Shown in pieces: positions 1 through 8,425 of a stretch of 11,158 nucleotides of DNA (the first letter of the stretch is position 1; each line of letters opens with the position of its first letter). The position numbers were made by a program, and so were the translations under genes. This DNA is from Oehlia diaphana (lineage: Eukaryota; Glomeromycota; Glomeromycetes; Glomerales; Glomeraceae): contig QZLH01001583.1 in assembly GCA_003833135.1 (NCBI GenBank), positions 7,340-18,497 of the forward strand, in the 5' to 3' direction. The notes under the pieces are model-generated. The model saw only the letters and a program-made list of their open reading frames with translations, was not told the origin of the DNA and did not search any database.

Positions 1-593
1 TAATCAACACTGCATAAATCATCGCACCCCACTGACCCCCTTGCTATAAAATATTTATTTATATTATGCAGAGGGGTGATGATATGGTTACACAGGTCAA
101 GAAGGTAATTTTTGCGGGAGGGGGGTTAAGACCATGATGATGTTACACATCTTCCATTTTTAGATACTATTAGTTAATATAATTCTAGCCAGAATTATGT
201 TTTAATTTTACATTTCCTAAAATGAATGATGACATAGGGGAGGGGAAAATCCTAAAATTTAAATTACGTCATTTCTGGCCATCTAACTGTACATTCATCA
301 TGCGCAGTAATTACGAGCCTTCCTTTATAAATACTATAGTCAAGGTGATACAAATTGTCCTGCACGTCAACTAAACTTCGTTCAAAGCCAACTTAATTAT
401 ATTATAACACAATCCGGCCTTATATCAGTTATTTATTTGATGGTATAAGCCTTCCGGAATCCTAATTTGGGAATACATTTTTTTCGAAACTCTCTTACCA
501 ATGAAATCTTTCCGCAGAAAATATTTATCATCAAGTGCAGATCCGAAGATCTGATATTTTGACTTTTTTATTGAATACTTGGACACATTTGAA
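1..593. other. Intergenic region upstream of NDUFS5
   Basis: No convincing gene is seen here. The left part has G-rich and polypurine runs (around 116-127 and 237-246) and an 8-bp inverted repeat, ATAATTCT-AGCC-AGAATTAT, at about 179-198. A TATA-like stretch (TTTATAAATA) lies near 324-333. A 69-codon antisense reading frame (634-425) has no recognisable domain and overlaps the NDUFS5 leader, so I treat it as chance. The right part (552-576) carries one copy of a 25-nt repeat also found downstream of POLD4. Confidence 0.5.
552..576. repeat. 25-nt dispersed repeat, copy 1
   Basis: This stretch matches 8357-8381 in the same orientation at 24 of 25 positions; the only difference is T versus C in the middle. 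Read on the minus strand both copies contain AATAAA. This copy lies just upstream of the NDUFS5 start. Whether it is a transposon remnant, a recurrent 3'-end element or chance in AT-rich DNA cannot be settled from this window. Confidence 0.5.
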
Positions 594-1052
594 AGTGAGT
601 TATCCTGGTTTAAGTCACTATAAACTTTGTTCACTAAATTTACACTTTTTATGTATTATTTGTCTTAGTGGCGTCCGGTTTTGGTTATTATGGAAATCGT
701 AGTAGATGTTTTACTTTCTGGCAAGAATTTCGCAAATGTTATGCTATGGCCGATAGACCCGAACAATGCACTTTACAAATGGACGACTATTTTGAATGTC
801 TACATCATACAAAAGAGGTAATCTTAAAATTTTGTCCAATTTTCTCTTGACAATTCAATTTATTATGCTTTTTTTTTGTTTATTTAGAAAGCACGTGCTA
901 AAGCTATTAAAGATCAAGAATTAAAGTTAAATGAAGAAAGGAAAAAACAAGACGAATTATCTCGTAAATTAACTGATTCCGCTAATAAAAGTAATGTAAC
1001 AAGATTAGGTATTATAGATAATAGTGTTAAACAAAAAGAAGCTTCGAATTAA
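594..1052 (+). CDS. NDUFS5: NADH dehydrogenase iron-sulfur protein 5 (complex I 15-kDa subunit)
   Basis: This encodes a small accessory subunit of mitochondrial complex I, located on the intermembrane-space side. The proposed exons are 594 (the A of ATG), 669-817 and 888-1052, with introns 595-668 (GTGAGT...TTAG) and 818-887 (GTAATC...TTTAG). The product is 104 aa. It starts MASGFG, which is typical of fungal orthologues, and has the twin CX9C motif: C14-C24 and C34-C44, the latter within an ECLHH context. These cysteines are expected to form the disulfides introduced by the Mia40 import pathway. The C-terminal half is charged and helical. The start is unusual. The coding exon opens with TG directly after an AG acceptor, the upstream frame has a TGA at 552-554 and no ATG after it, and A594 precedes a consensus donor. 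The gene converges on HRD1. The family call is firm; exon 1 is inferred. Confidence 0.88.
595..668 (+). other. Intron splitting the NDUFS5 start codon
   Basis: This is a predicted 74-nt GT-AG intron. The donor GTGAGT follows A594, and the acceptor ...TGTCTTAG is followed by TGGCGTCC. Joining A to TGG restores ATG GCG TCC, giving MAS, the expected fungal N-terminus. A CACTAA-type branch candidate lies at about 632-637. Confidence 0.7.
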
Positions 1053-1133
1053 TCAATGTGTGTATTTTTCTTAATTTATCTCAAAAAATTTATCTACAAC
1101 AATGTTTACACTGCAAAATACTTTAATATATTA

Positions 1134-1139
1134 AATAAA
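1134..1139 (+). terminator. Poly(A) signal candidate for NDUFS5
   Basis: AATAAA lies 82 nt after the NDUFS5 stop codon, inside the 153-bp gap that separates it from the converging HRD1 gene. On the other strand the same gap offers only ATTAAA-type variants for HRD1. Confidence 0.45.
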
Positions 1140-1205
1140 TTATATATTCTGAAATTATTTTTTTTCTTTTTTTTGCAATTTTAATAATCCTCACTTTAAT
1201 TTAAT

Positions 1206-4011
1206 TCAATTATATGGTTCTTCCTCATCTGTTACTGTTACACTCTTTCCTTTGCCCTTATTGCCCTTAACTTCATTTTGAGAAATTTCATTTGTATTTG
1301 TAAAGTTAGCATTACCAATATTGTTTTCGGCTTCATTATTATTGTTATTTATTAATGAATTCTCTTCTGCCGATGATGAAGTCGCATTTAACTCTGTTAT
1401 TGGAACACTAGGGAATGCGCTGACAGCCTGTGTAAGCACACTGATAATATTATAGATTTGCGTTTGTGCCTCTTGTAATATTCTTATTTTTTCTTCAAAT
1501 GCTGCACGTGTGTTTGTTTCTAATAAACGAATTTGTTCTTCCGTTAAAGTTTCCAATGTTGAAGACGACGAATTAGAATTAGAATTATTTGGTAGAACTG
1601 GGAAAAGTGGTATTAGTCCTGGTGGTGCTTGCATAGGAAATTGTGATAAGTTAATAGATTGAAAGGACATTGGTTGTGCATTATTAAATGTTCGTGAAGC
1701 TGAAGAAGATAATTGATCCCAAGGCATTCTAGGTATAACTGGCTGATTAGGTCTCCGTGTTGAATTATTTTGGCTGTGTGCATTAGATGTTGAACTAGAC
1801 TCTTCGTTTGTCTGTAAATATAGTAAATTAATAGAATCTTTCTTATATAATTGGTTAATTATTAAATTACAAACCTCTGTTGTCGTTCGACCTTCAGTTT
1901 CAGTAGATTGTGAATTTTGTGGTACATCCTGTCGTGTATCTTGTGAATTATTTGGTTGTTGTAAAGGTTGTTCAATATTCTGGTTCAAATCATTATCTTG
2001 TTCACCCATATTAGGTAGATTTGCTAGGGGTATAGGGGCCACAGGTAATTGCCCATGAAATTGTCCATGCATTGCTGGTTGCCACATTATAGTAGGAAAT
2101 CCTGGGAATGCGTTAGCAATAAATCCTGGATGATTCGGGAAAGGCATACCTTGTGGTAATTGAGGCTGCTGTGGTTGTCCCTGTAGTCCATTACGAGCAG
2201 CTTGTGCTTGAATTGGACGTTGCTGCTGTTGTAGTTGTACTGCAGGTGTTTGTTGTTCCAAAACAGGTCTACGACTACATTTTACAAACGTTTGTGTTAT
2301 AATAACCGACTGTTGAAAAGTTCGCAATTTGAAAAAATAAGCGTGTGAATTTGATAATTTACTTACCAAGTTGGACAGCTCTGTTGTCTTTCTAACCAAC
2401 TTCTTAAACAATGAAAATGGAAAATATGCCCACAAGGTAATTTTTTTGGTACATCCCCCATGTTATTATTACTCCCTTGACGCCTATCTACATTGTTATT
2501 TCGTTGTGGTTCTGCATCATTATTGTTATTTGCATTATTATTGGCGGCGGCTATCATTTCCTCCCGACAAATAATACATGTACGGTCACTTAATCTTTCA
2601 AGTTCTTCGTTAGTCGCACTAGGGTAACGTTCATTCATATTTCTAGTAGCGCGACGATATCTAACTAAATCGCCACACTTCTGGAGAAATGATCGAAGCG
2701 TTACATATAAATCACGTATGATATGTAAAGCTATTCCGTAGAATACGAGAATTATAGCGAAAAAGATAAGATAAACTATCAATTTAATAAAATCTGTAAA
2801 AGAAAAATAAGACAAACAAAGTAAATATATATATAAGCTTTTAAGTTAATAAACACAATAAAGCATAAATATTCACCAGTCACCAATTCCAAATAAAAGA
2901 CATAAATTGATTTATTTTCCCATTGTTCTTCACGTCTCATATCAATTACATTTAATATATACTTAGCAATAGTGGATAATATTGTTGCGGTAAGAATGGA
3001 ATACTGAACGAATAATAACAACACAACTTAGATGATAAAATATATATATTATTGATAAACAATTTAATGATAAACAAAAATACGCACTTCAAATGCAAAC
3101 ATGATCATCATATTGGGCTCATTATGCATTGCTATATTAATGGCATATGATGCCAAAATTAGATCGACTATACCCAATATTTCCATTAACGAAATCATCC
3201 GTATGTGAAATGATATTGGTACGGCTGGTGATTGTTCCATCTATTTTGAAATCAGTTTCTTAGTATGAAATTAAAAGAATATAAAAGAACATTCGCAAAG
3301 AGTCAGTTTAGTATCTTTTTTCTATACTCACAAATTCTACCCGATCTTGACATAGCCAATGAAATATTTTTAGAAACAATAAAATTGTGAATGTTACAAC
3401 GAAACTAGTATTGAATTCATCTCGGAATATTGTCATAGCTAAGCATGTTTCTGTGAAAGCATACCATGCCCTTTCGTATAAGTGCTTTAAATAAAATAAA
3501 AAAATTAATTTTGAAAATTATAACAATTTGATTCGAATTTATATATCAATTTACCTCTATTTCAACAGCACGTAAACGACCAAAAAATATTGTCTGAAGT
3601 ATTTTACCTAAAACTATTGTAAGGAAAAAACCCATGTTCATCAAGATCTAGTAACGGCAAGTGTATAATTAAATTAAAAAGTCAAGTGGTAAGTAATTAG
3701 AAAAAATAATGAAAGTCCGAGTTTGAAAAACGGTACTTGTTTCGGTAGAAAACGACTAAAGCAGATTTGGTTTTAAATCTGCAGATCTGTAAGTAAAACT
3801 AAAAGTATAGGTCTTGACAGCCGAGACAAATTTGCAAAGGGCCAAGATAAAATATGTCTTGACTCCGACTTTAACCTACCATAATGCAAGCGCTTGATTT
3901 CGATAAATATATACATGCTGCATAAAAATTAGGTCTTTGACGAAATGCGGCTGCAATGATTGAAAGTGTCAGGAAAGTACTAATTCCACCGTAAACCGCT
4001 AAGCGAACCAT
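1206..4011 (-). CDS. HRD1: HRD1/synoviolin ER-membrane E3 ubiquitin ligase
   Basis: This encodes the ERAD E3 ligase that ubiquitinates misfolded proteins at the ER membrane. The minus-strand exons are 4011-3880, 3647-3555, 3484-3332, 3240-3088, 3003-2877, 2793-2367, 2274-1875 and 1811-1206. They join to 2091 nt, or 696 aa, with all phases matching. Hydrophobic spans lie near residues 4-22, 40-60, 103-118, 141-163, 170-192 and 220-246. Human-like landmarks include WYAFTETCLA, FRDEF and FLKIFHWL. The RING-H2 ligands are C292, C295, C340, H342, H345, C348, C359 and C362 (CIICREEM ... CGHIFHFHCLRSW ... CPTC). About 44 residues separate C295 and C340, many of them Asn. A Pro/Gln/Asn-rich linker follows, then an amphipathic segment (about 583-623, LTEEQIRLLE...) like the HAF-H domain of vertebrate HRD1, then an acidic tail. 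The start has an in-frame TAA just upstream and a good AAAATGG context. Confidence 0.93.
1812..1874 (-). other. 63-nt stop-free intron in HRD1
   Basis: The minus-strand donor GTTTGT and acceptor TTTACAG bound 63 nt. This is exactly 21 codons with no in-frame stop. Splicing joins ...RTTTE to TNEESS. The excluded stretch would encode a hydrophobic, Leu/Ile-rich insert unlike the polar surroundings, which supports it being an intron. Retention would give a 717-aa protein. Confidence 0.7.
3648..3879 (-). other. Long first intron of HRD1 with internal repeats
   Basis: At 232 nt this is the longest HRD1 intron; the others are 63-92 nt. Splicing joins ...SSACIM to ILMNMGFF, matching the order in animal HRD1. 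It holds a GCAGATTT-GGTTTT-AAATCTGC inverted repeat (about 3761-3782), two GTCTTGAC repeats about 45 bp apart, and an imperfect outer inverted pair (AAAGTCCGAG near 3713; CTCCGACTTT near 3863). It may contain a small degenerate insertion. Confidence 0.55.
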
Positions 4012-4278
4012 TTTTAAGTATTAATAAAATTCTATTTTATTAATCAAATATAATAAAAGGAATGTCTTGAAATAAAAACGAAAACCAAAGCCATTTAAAA
4101 ACGGGCTTTTTTGAAGAGGTATTTGTAACAAAAATCCACTATTATGACGCCACGTATATGGAAAGAAATTCTGTGATTCTGTGTGACAACAGTCAATTAA
4201 CTGTCATGGCGAGACTCACGTGAACGGAAAAACAAAACAAACGCGTCTTCAGACATTCTTTAACAATAATATTATACT
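4012..4278. promoter_or_regulatory. Divergent promoter region between HRD1 and HAUS5
   Basis: This 267-bp gap separates the two start codons of divergently transcribed genes, so both promoters must lie here or overlap the flanking 5' ends. Visible motifs are TCACGTGA (4216-4223, an 8-bp palindromic E-box as bound by bHLH factors), ACGCGT (4241-4246, the MluI cell-cycle box sequence, 32 bp before the HAUS5 ATG) and TGACGCCACG (4145-4154, containing a CCACG core as in unfolded-protein-response elements). No clear TATA box is seen. Functional assignment of these sites is inference from sequence alone. Confidence 0.6.
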
Positions 4279-7200
4279 ATGGACAATAATTATAATAATC
4301 GTGTATCCAAGTATCGTCCAGTGCCAAAAGACAAGCAAAGGCAAATAGACAATACAGCCATTTCTCAAGCAGTTTACTTATGGTTAACAAATGAGCTTGG
4401 CTACAGATCAGGACGTTCTTCGTCCATAGTGGACGACGCGATTTCCGACAATGAAACAATTAAAGAAGAAATACAAAAGTATGACATTCTGAGTAGGAAC
4501 AAATATTCACACACTTATTTAAATGCTTTATTAACATTTAATTTATTCTATTAGGCTTTGTAAGAATGAATTTATTCCGATTTTCAGGTTCCTTATGGAA
4601 CGTCTAAAATCAACTAAGTATATATTTAAAAAAATAATAGTATTTGTAAATTCGAATAATTATTGAAATTTCTTATCGCTTTTAATTTATATTAGAGAAG
4701 TGGCTCGAATTCGCAATGAACTCCTGTAAGTTTTATTTGACAATATGAGATATTCTTTATATTATCAAATGTAACTCGTATCATTTCCGCATACGCAGTA
4801 ATCAACAATTGAACGTAACGTTGCATCATATAAAACGAAGTAAAGCTAGATCCTCATTATCTGCTTCGACTGTTAGAGATGATAATTTCCTTCATAAAGC
4901 AAAAATTGACAAAAAATTGATACGGATCAACACAAACACAAAAAACGGAGAACAACAGATCAATGAGTTGATTTCACGTATAGCAGAGATTGGTAACATA
5001 ATAATTGTACTATACAGACAAATCATTGACTTTTATATTTAGCTATTAAAAATGATTTTAGAGTTTCAGATAAGAAAAGTTCAAGAAGAAATACGTGAAA
5101 AAAAGAATAAGATTTATATGAAAAAAACATTTCAAGAAAATTGTAAATCCTTTGCAACGACTGAAAATGAATATCGGTGCCACTTGGAAGAATATAGAGG
5201 AAAATCTGGAATAAAAGATGAAATAAGGTATGTTAATGTCAGGTATTGAATGTTATTAAATTTTGATTAAAAAGAAACATTAAATTATGTAGTACGTCAC
5301 AAAAAGGAAGTGAAACAACAACGACAGTAAGTATGATTTATCAAATATCGAAAATTTGAATATATATTAATTTCATGAGAAACGTAAATTTAATTATTGT
5401 TATAAAGATTAAAATCAAAAAAATTTGCGGAAAACTCAAGTTACTCGGGAAAAATGTGACGAGGTTTGATATTTTTTAGTATCCAATACTTCTTTAAGTC
5501 TGACAAATTCCTACTAAAGAATTTGTAGTAAAAGTCTTAGTGGAAATCAAAAAAATCAAATTCGCTTTTTGATTGAGGTTTAAATTTGACACAATTTTTT
5601 CATTATTGTTATTTTCAAACCGCTTTTTCTAATTTAATTCTTTATTATAGGATTTGCTAAAAACTTCATCTCCAAAATTATTGCTTAAATCTGTATCAGG
5701 AGTAATTAAATCTGCATCTAAGGATTTAATGTAATGTAATTTTATTATTGAATTCGAAAATTATATTTACATTAAACGTTTATTTAATGTTAGTCTTCCC
5801 CATCATTTTTTTACTTTATATAGTCCATGTGCTGAATTACCAGTTGATAATACTATTAAAGATTCAATCAACAAAGTTCAACGATTGCTGCAGGTGAATG
5901 TTATTATCTGATTTGATTTAGTTATTGTAATAATCGCTAATATAATTGATGTAAATATAATAAAAGCAACGTAGAGAAAATCATATTGAAAAGTTCATTG
6001 GAACCGAGGCGATCCTTAATGATATTCTTAAGCTGAGAGAAAAAATTGAACAGGAAACTGAATCCGTAAAAGCATATATTAAAAAAAAGTATGTGCATAT
6101 GACTTCAATGGACGATAATATGATGTATTTATAAAGATTATTTATTTTTCAATCTTAATACGCAAATGTTTTCGACTCTAATTTTACAATTATTTTTCGG
6201 GAGGAGGTAGACAAGTGTTAAATTCCAAGGCTTCCTTAGAAGCTAGCCAAGCTGCATTTAACAGGATAATGAAGTTTGCCAACTTTCTTGAAAGTCAACA
6301 ACAAAATTTGGTAGCACATGGTAATGAGTTACCAACACTGTTAAACCGAGTTCTTAATTATAATAATGTTATTGTAAGTCCATATTATTACATTTATCTA
6401 TTCTATTTCTCTAATAATAATGTAAAATGTTTAATAGGAAGAAAAACAAAAAATTATTCAACGCCTGATACAAATCAATCAAATAACAAGAATGAACTTT
6501 ATTAAACAATCTAAAGAGGTATTCATTTTTATAATAATCCAGGGTATAATTTTTGAAAAAACTGATATTTTTTAAATTCATTACTTAGATTTCAAGTTTT
6601 GTAGAAGAGAAAATCTTCCCATTCAATAATAGTATTGAAACTTTAAGTAAAAATCTTGATAGTATAATGATTAAGGAGAATGAAAAGCTCAAAAATTTAA
6701 ATTTGAGATTAGCAAAACAAGTCAAGCTACCAAGGTGAAATTTATATTTATCATAATTTGGTGAATTTGTAGAAAAAACGCTTAAAATGACTATTTTTCT
6801 AGTGATTTCCGTGCTATTAGCACACTTGATATTAATCGTACTCTTGATGACAAATTTGTAAGAGATATAAAGGACTTAATCCATTGTCCAAGATATGAGG
6901 TATGTTTATAATAATCTTGGATCACAACTTAATATTTAAGTAATTAATTAATTATTTTTACAAGAGTGCCGATAGGATCTTTATGGTCTTATCTGACTTG
7001 AAGCGCGAAGGTACTCTTAATTTATTTCACCTTGTTCATTAAAGTCTCGTAGTTATAATTATAACTATTGATTATCCTATATCTAGAAGTGGTTTTTGAA
7101 ATAGCACGTTCATACCTTAACAAAAACATGAAATCTTGTCATAATGAACTCCAAATTCTTGGTGAATATATTATGTCTAACAATGCTGATTATATCCTTT

Positions 7201-7694
7201 TTTTAAAGACTCATTGTTAATTAATCGTTAATTGCTTCTGTAGCGATTCGTTGGTTGACCGCAATTGGCGTCGTTGTAACGAATTTCGATAAAAATGTCT
7301 CATTCATGCAAACTACAGATAATATGCAGCAGGCAGCTGAGGCCTTGAAGGGTAAAGAATCAAAACACTCATTTGTTCGAATTTTTGCGAATACAAATTA
7401 AAATAATATTTACATAGATTTGATAGAAAAACAAGAACAAACTTTCTTGAGTAAAGAAATCTTGCGTCTTAAACGGGAAATTGGCAATATTGATACGGCG
7501 GAAAATGTCTTTCAAGAAATACAGGATATACTTGAAGAACGGTACGATTTTTATGGTAGAAGTAAATCTTTATGTTTCTTGTTAACATGTTCATTATATT
7601 TTAAATTGAATAGTGAAAAAATATTAAATGGTCAAATCGGAAATATGATTATTATCCAAGGTCGAAGGTACCTTATGTCTTAGGGACCAAGTGA
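4279..7694 (+). CDS. HAUS5: HAUS augmin-like complex subunit 5 (dgt5-like)
   Basis: This is probably a subunit of augmin, which recruits the gamma-tubulin complex to existing microtubules in the spindle. Eighteen proposed exons keep frame: 4279-4478, 4555-4617, 4696-4725, 4799-4992, 5062-5227, 5293-5326, 5651-5730, 5824-5893, 5967-6088, 6211-6373, 6438-6518, 6589-6734, 6803-6899, 6965-7010, 7087-7161, 7244-7351, 7418-7541 and 7661-7694. The 1833 nt give 610 aa, close to human HAUS5 (about 630). The key evidence is the N-terminal block LCKNEFIPIFRFLMERLKST (residues 68-87) followed by KEVARIRNELL. This fits the HAUS5 pattern in which a LC...IW..Il..V.S...V..IR.NLL block precedes long coiled coils. 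Coiled-coil-like stretches lie near 145-217 and 285-320, with mostly helical sequence after that. The weakest parts are the last exon and the 324-nt intron 5327-5650. The family call rests on pattern and length, not on a catalytic motif. Confidence 0.72.
5327..5650 (+). other. Unusually long intron in the HAUS5-like gene
   Basis: This is a 324-nt phase-0 intron (GTAAGT...TTATAG), whereas most introns of this gene are 64-82 nt. It contains a perfect 8-bp inverted repeat, ACAAATTC-CTACTAAA-GAATTTGT, near 5500-5523. I tested whether it hides an extra exon (a stretch near 5407-5463 is open in one frame), but the phases do not fit the flanking exons. Confidence 0.5.
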
Positions 7695-8356
7695 GGTAGT
7701 TAATTGAATTTGACTTAGAGAAATAATGTATAATTTTACAGATCTGGTAATTTACAGTAAAATCTGTTGGCATATTACCTAATAATTTGTCAGTTCCACA
7801 ATCAATATATATAAATTTGGGGCAAATTTTATAACATCTGAAATCTGCAGGTGCTATGATGCTATGATGAAATTTTTAAATTGTAAATTGGTTTTTTTGG
7901 ACTTATAGAAAAGTGTCTTTTATTTTCCAAAAAAATCCTTGAAATTTTGCTAAGATACCTAATTGGTATATTACTGGAGTATATTTGGACCTCTTAATTA
8001 TATAATGGGATATCTAAAAAACTATATTTCATACTTTCATGATCACTAGATGCTGAATTATAAGAGTATTAATTATCTCCCCAAAATTTATTATTAAAAA
8101 TAATATGTAATTGTTATATACTGTACGGCAACAGCACTGATCAAGTGAAAAGTTGGTTTGTTTTCTTTGCAATGGAATTTTTTTTTTGAAATGATCGCTA
8201 TAAATCTTAAAACATTAATTTGAATTTACATGTTATTATGGAGTTAAGGGGTGTTAAAACTTGCAGAAAATATGAAACCCTGTAGAAATAATTAATTAAA
8301 ATCTTGGGGCCAAATCACATGAATCACGTGCCCCAGCTTTTGATTAAATCGACACG
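7695..8356. other. Intergenic region between convergent HAUS5 and POLD4
   Basis: This AT-rich sequence has no supportable gene. It contains a short tandem TGCTATGA duplication (about 7852-7867), several AAATCTG/CAGATCT motifs (7740-7850), and CACGTG at 8325-8330. A second CACGTG (8353-8358) lies just beyond, so that ATCACGTG and CACGTGAT form a widely spaced 8-bp inverted pair (8323-8330 and 8353-8360). Confidence 0.45.
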
Positions 8357-8381
8357 TGATATTTTGACTTCTTTATTGAAT
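8357..8381. repeat. 25-nt dispersed repeat, copy 2
   Basis: This matches 552-576 at 24 of 25 positions. Read on the minus strand it contains AATAAA (8377-8372), which is about 50 nt beyond the POLD4 stop codon and is the best poly(A) signal candidate for that gene. Confidence 0.5.
8372..8377 (-). terminator. Poly(A) signal candidate for POLD4
   Basis: The plus strand reads TTTATT, giving AATAAA on the minus strand 48 nt downstream of the POLD4 stop. The hexamer sits inside the 25-nt repeat shared with the NDUFS5 upstream region. Confidence 0.45.
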
Positions 8382-8425
8382 CATGTCAGTATCAGGTATA
8401 TGAATTTTTCTAAAACATAAGTAAA

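Noticed and set aside
10..84. Complementary pieces at the left edge (CTGCATAA/TTATGCAG and ATCATC..ACCCC/GGGGTGATGAT)
   Set aside because: The arms are in the same order on both sides rather than nested, so they do not form a simple hairpin or clear terminal repeats.
425..634. 69-codon minus-strand reading frame upstream of NDUFS5
   Set aside because: It has no domain or family motif that I recognise, overlaps the proposed NDUFS5 intron and leader on the other strand, and is short enough to occur by chance.
2371..2574. Plus-strand frame opposite the HRD1 RING exon
   Set aside because: It is antisense to a clearly conserved domain; its His/Tyr-rich translation is the mirror of Asn/Gln codons.
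4277..4459. Minus-strand frame opposite HAUS5 exon 1
   Set aside because: It is antisense to the better-supported HAUS5-like exon and has no supporting motif.
5007..5042. 36-nt intron alternative in the HAUS5-like gene
   Set aside because: It keeps phase, but it is far shorter than every other intron here; 4993-5061 (69 nt) keeps phase and gives a smoother coiled coil.
8305..8360. Cluster of CACGTG sites and a TGGGGC/GCCCCA pair between genes
   Set aside because: It lies between two converging 3' ends, where promoter function is unlikely, and the stems are too short and too widely spaced to call.
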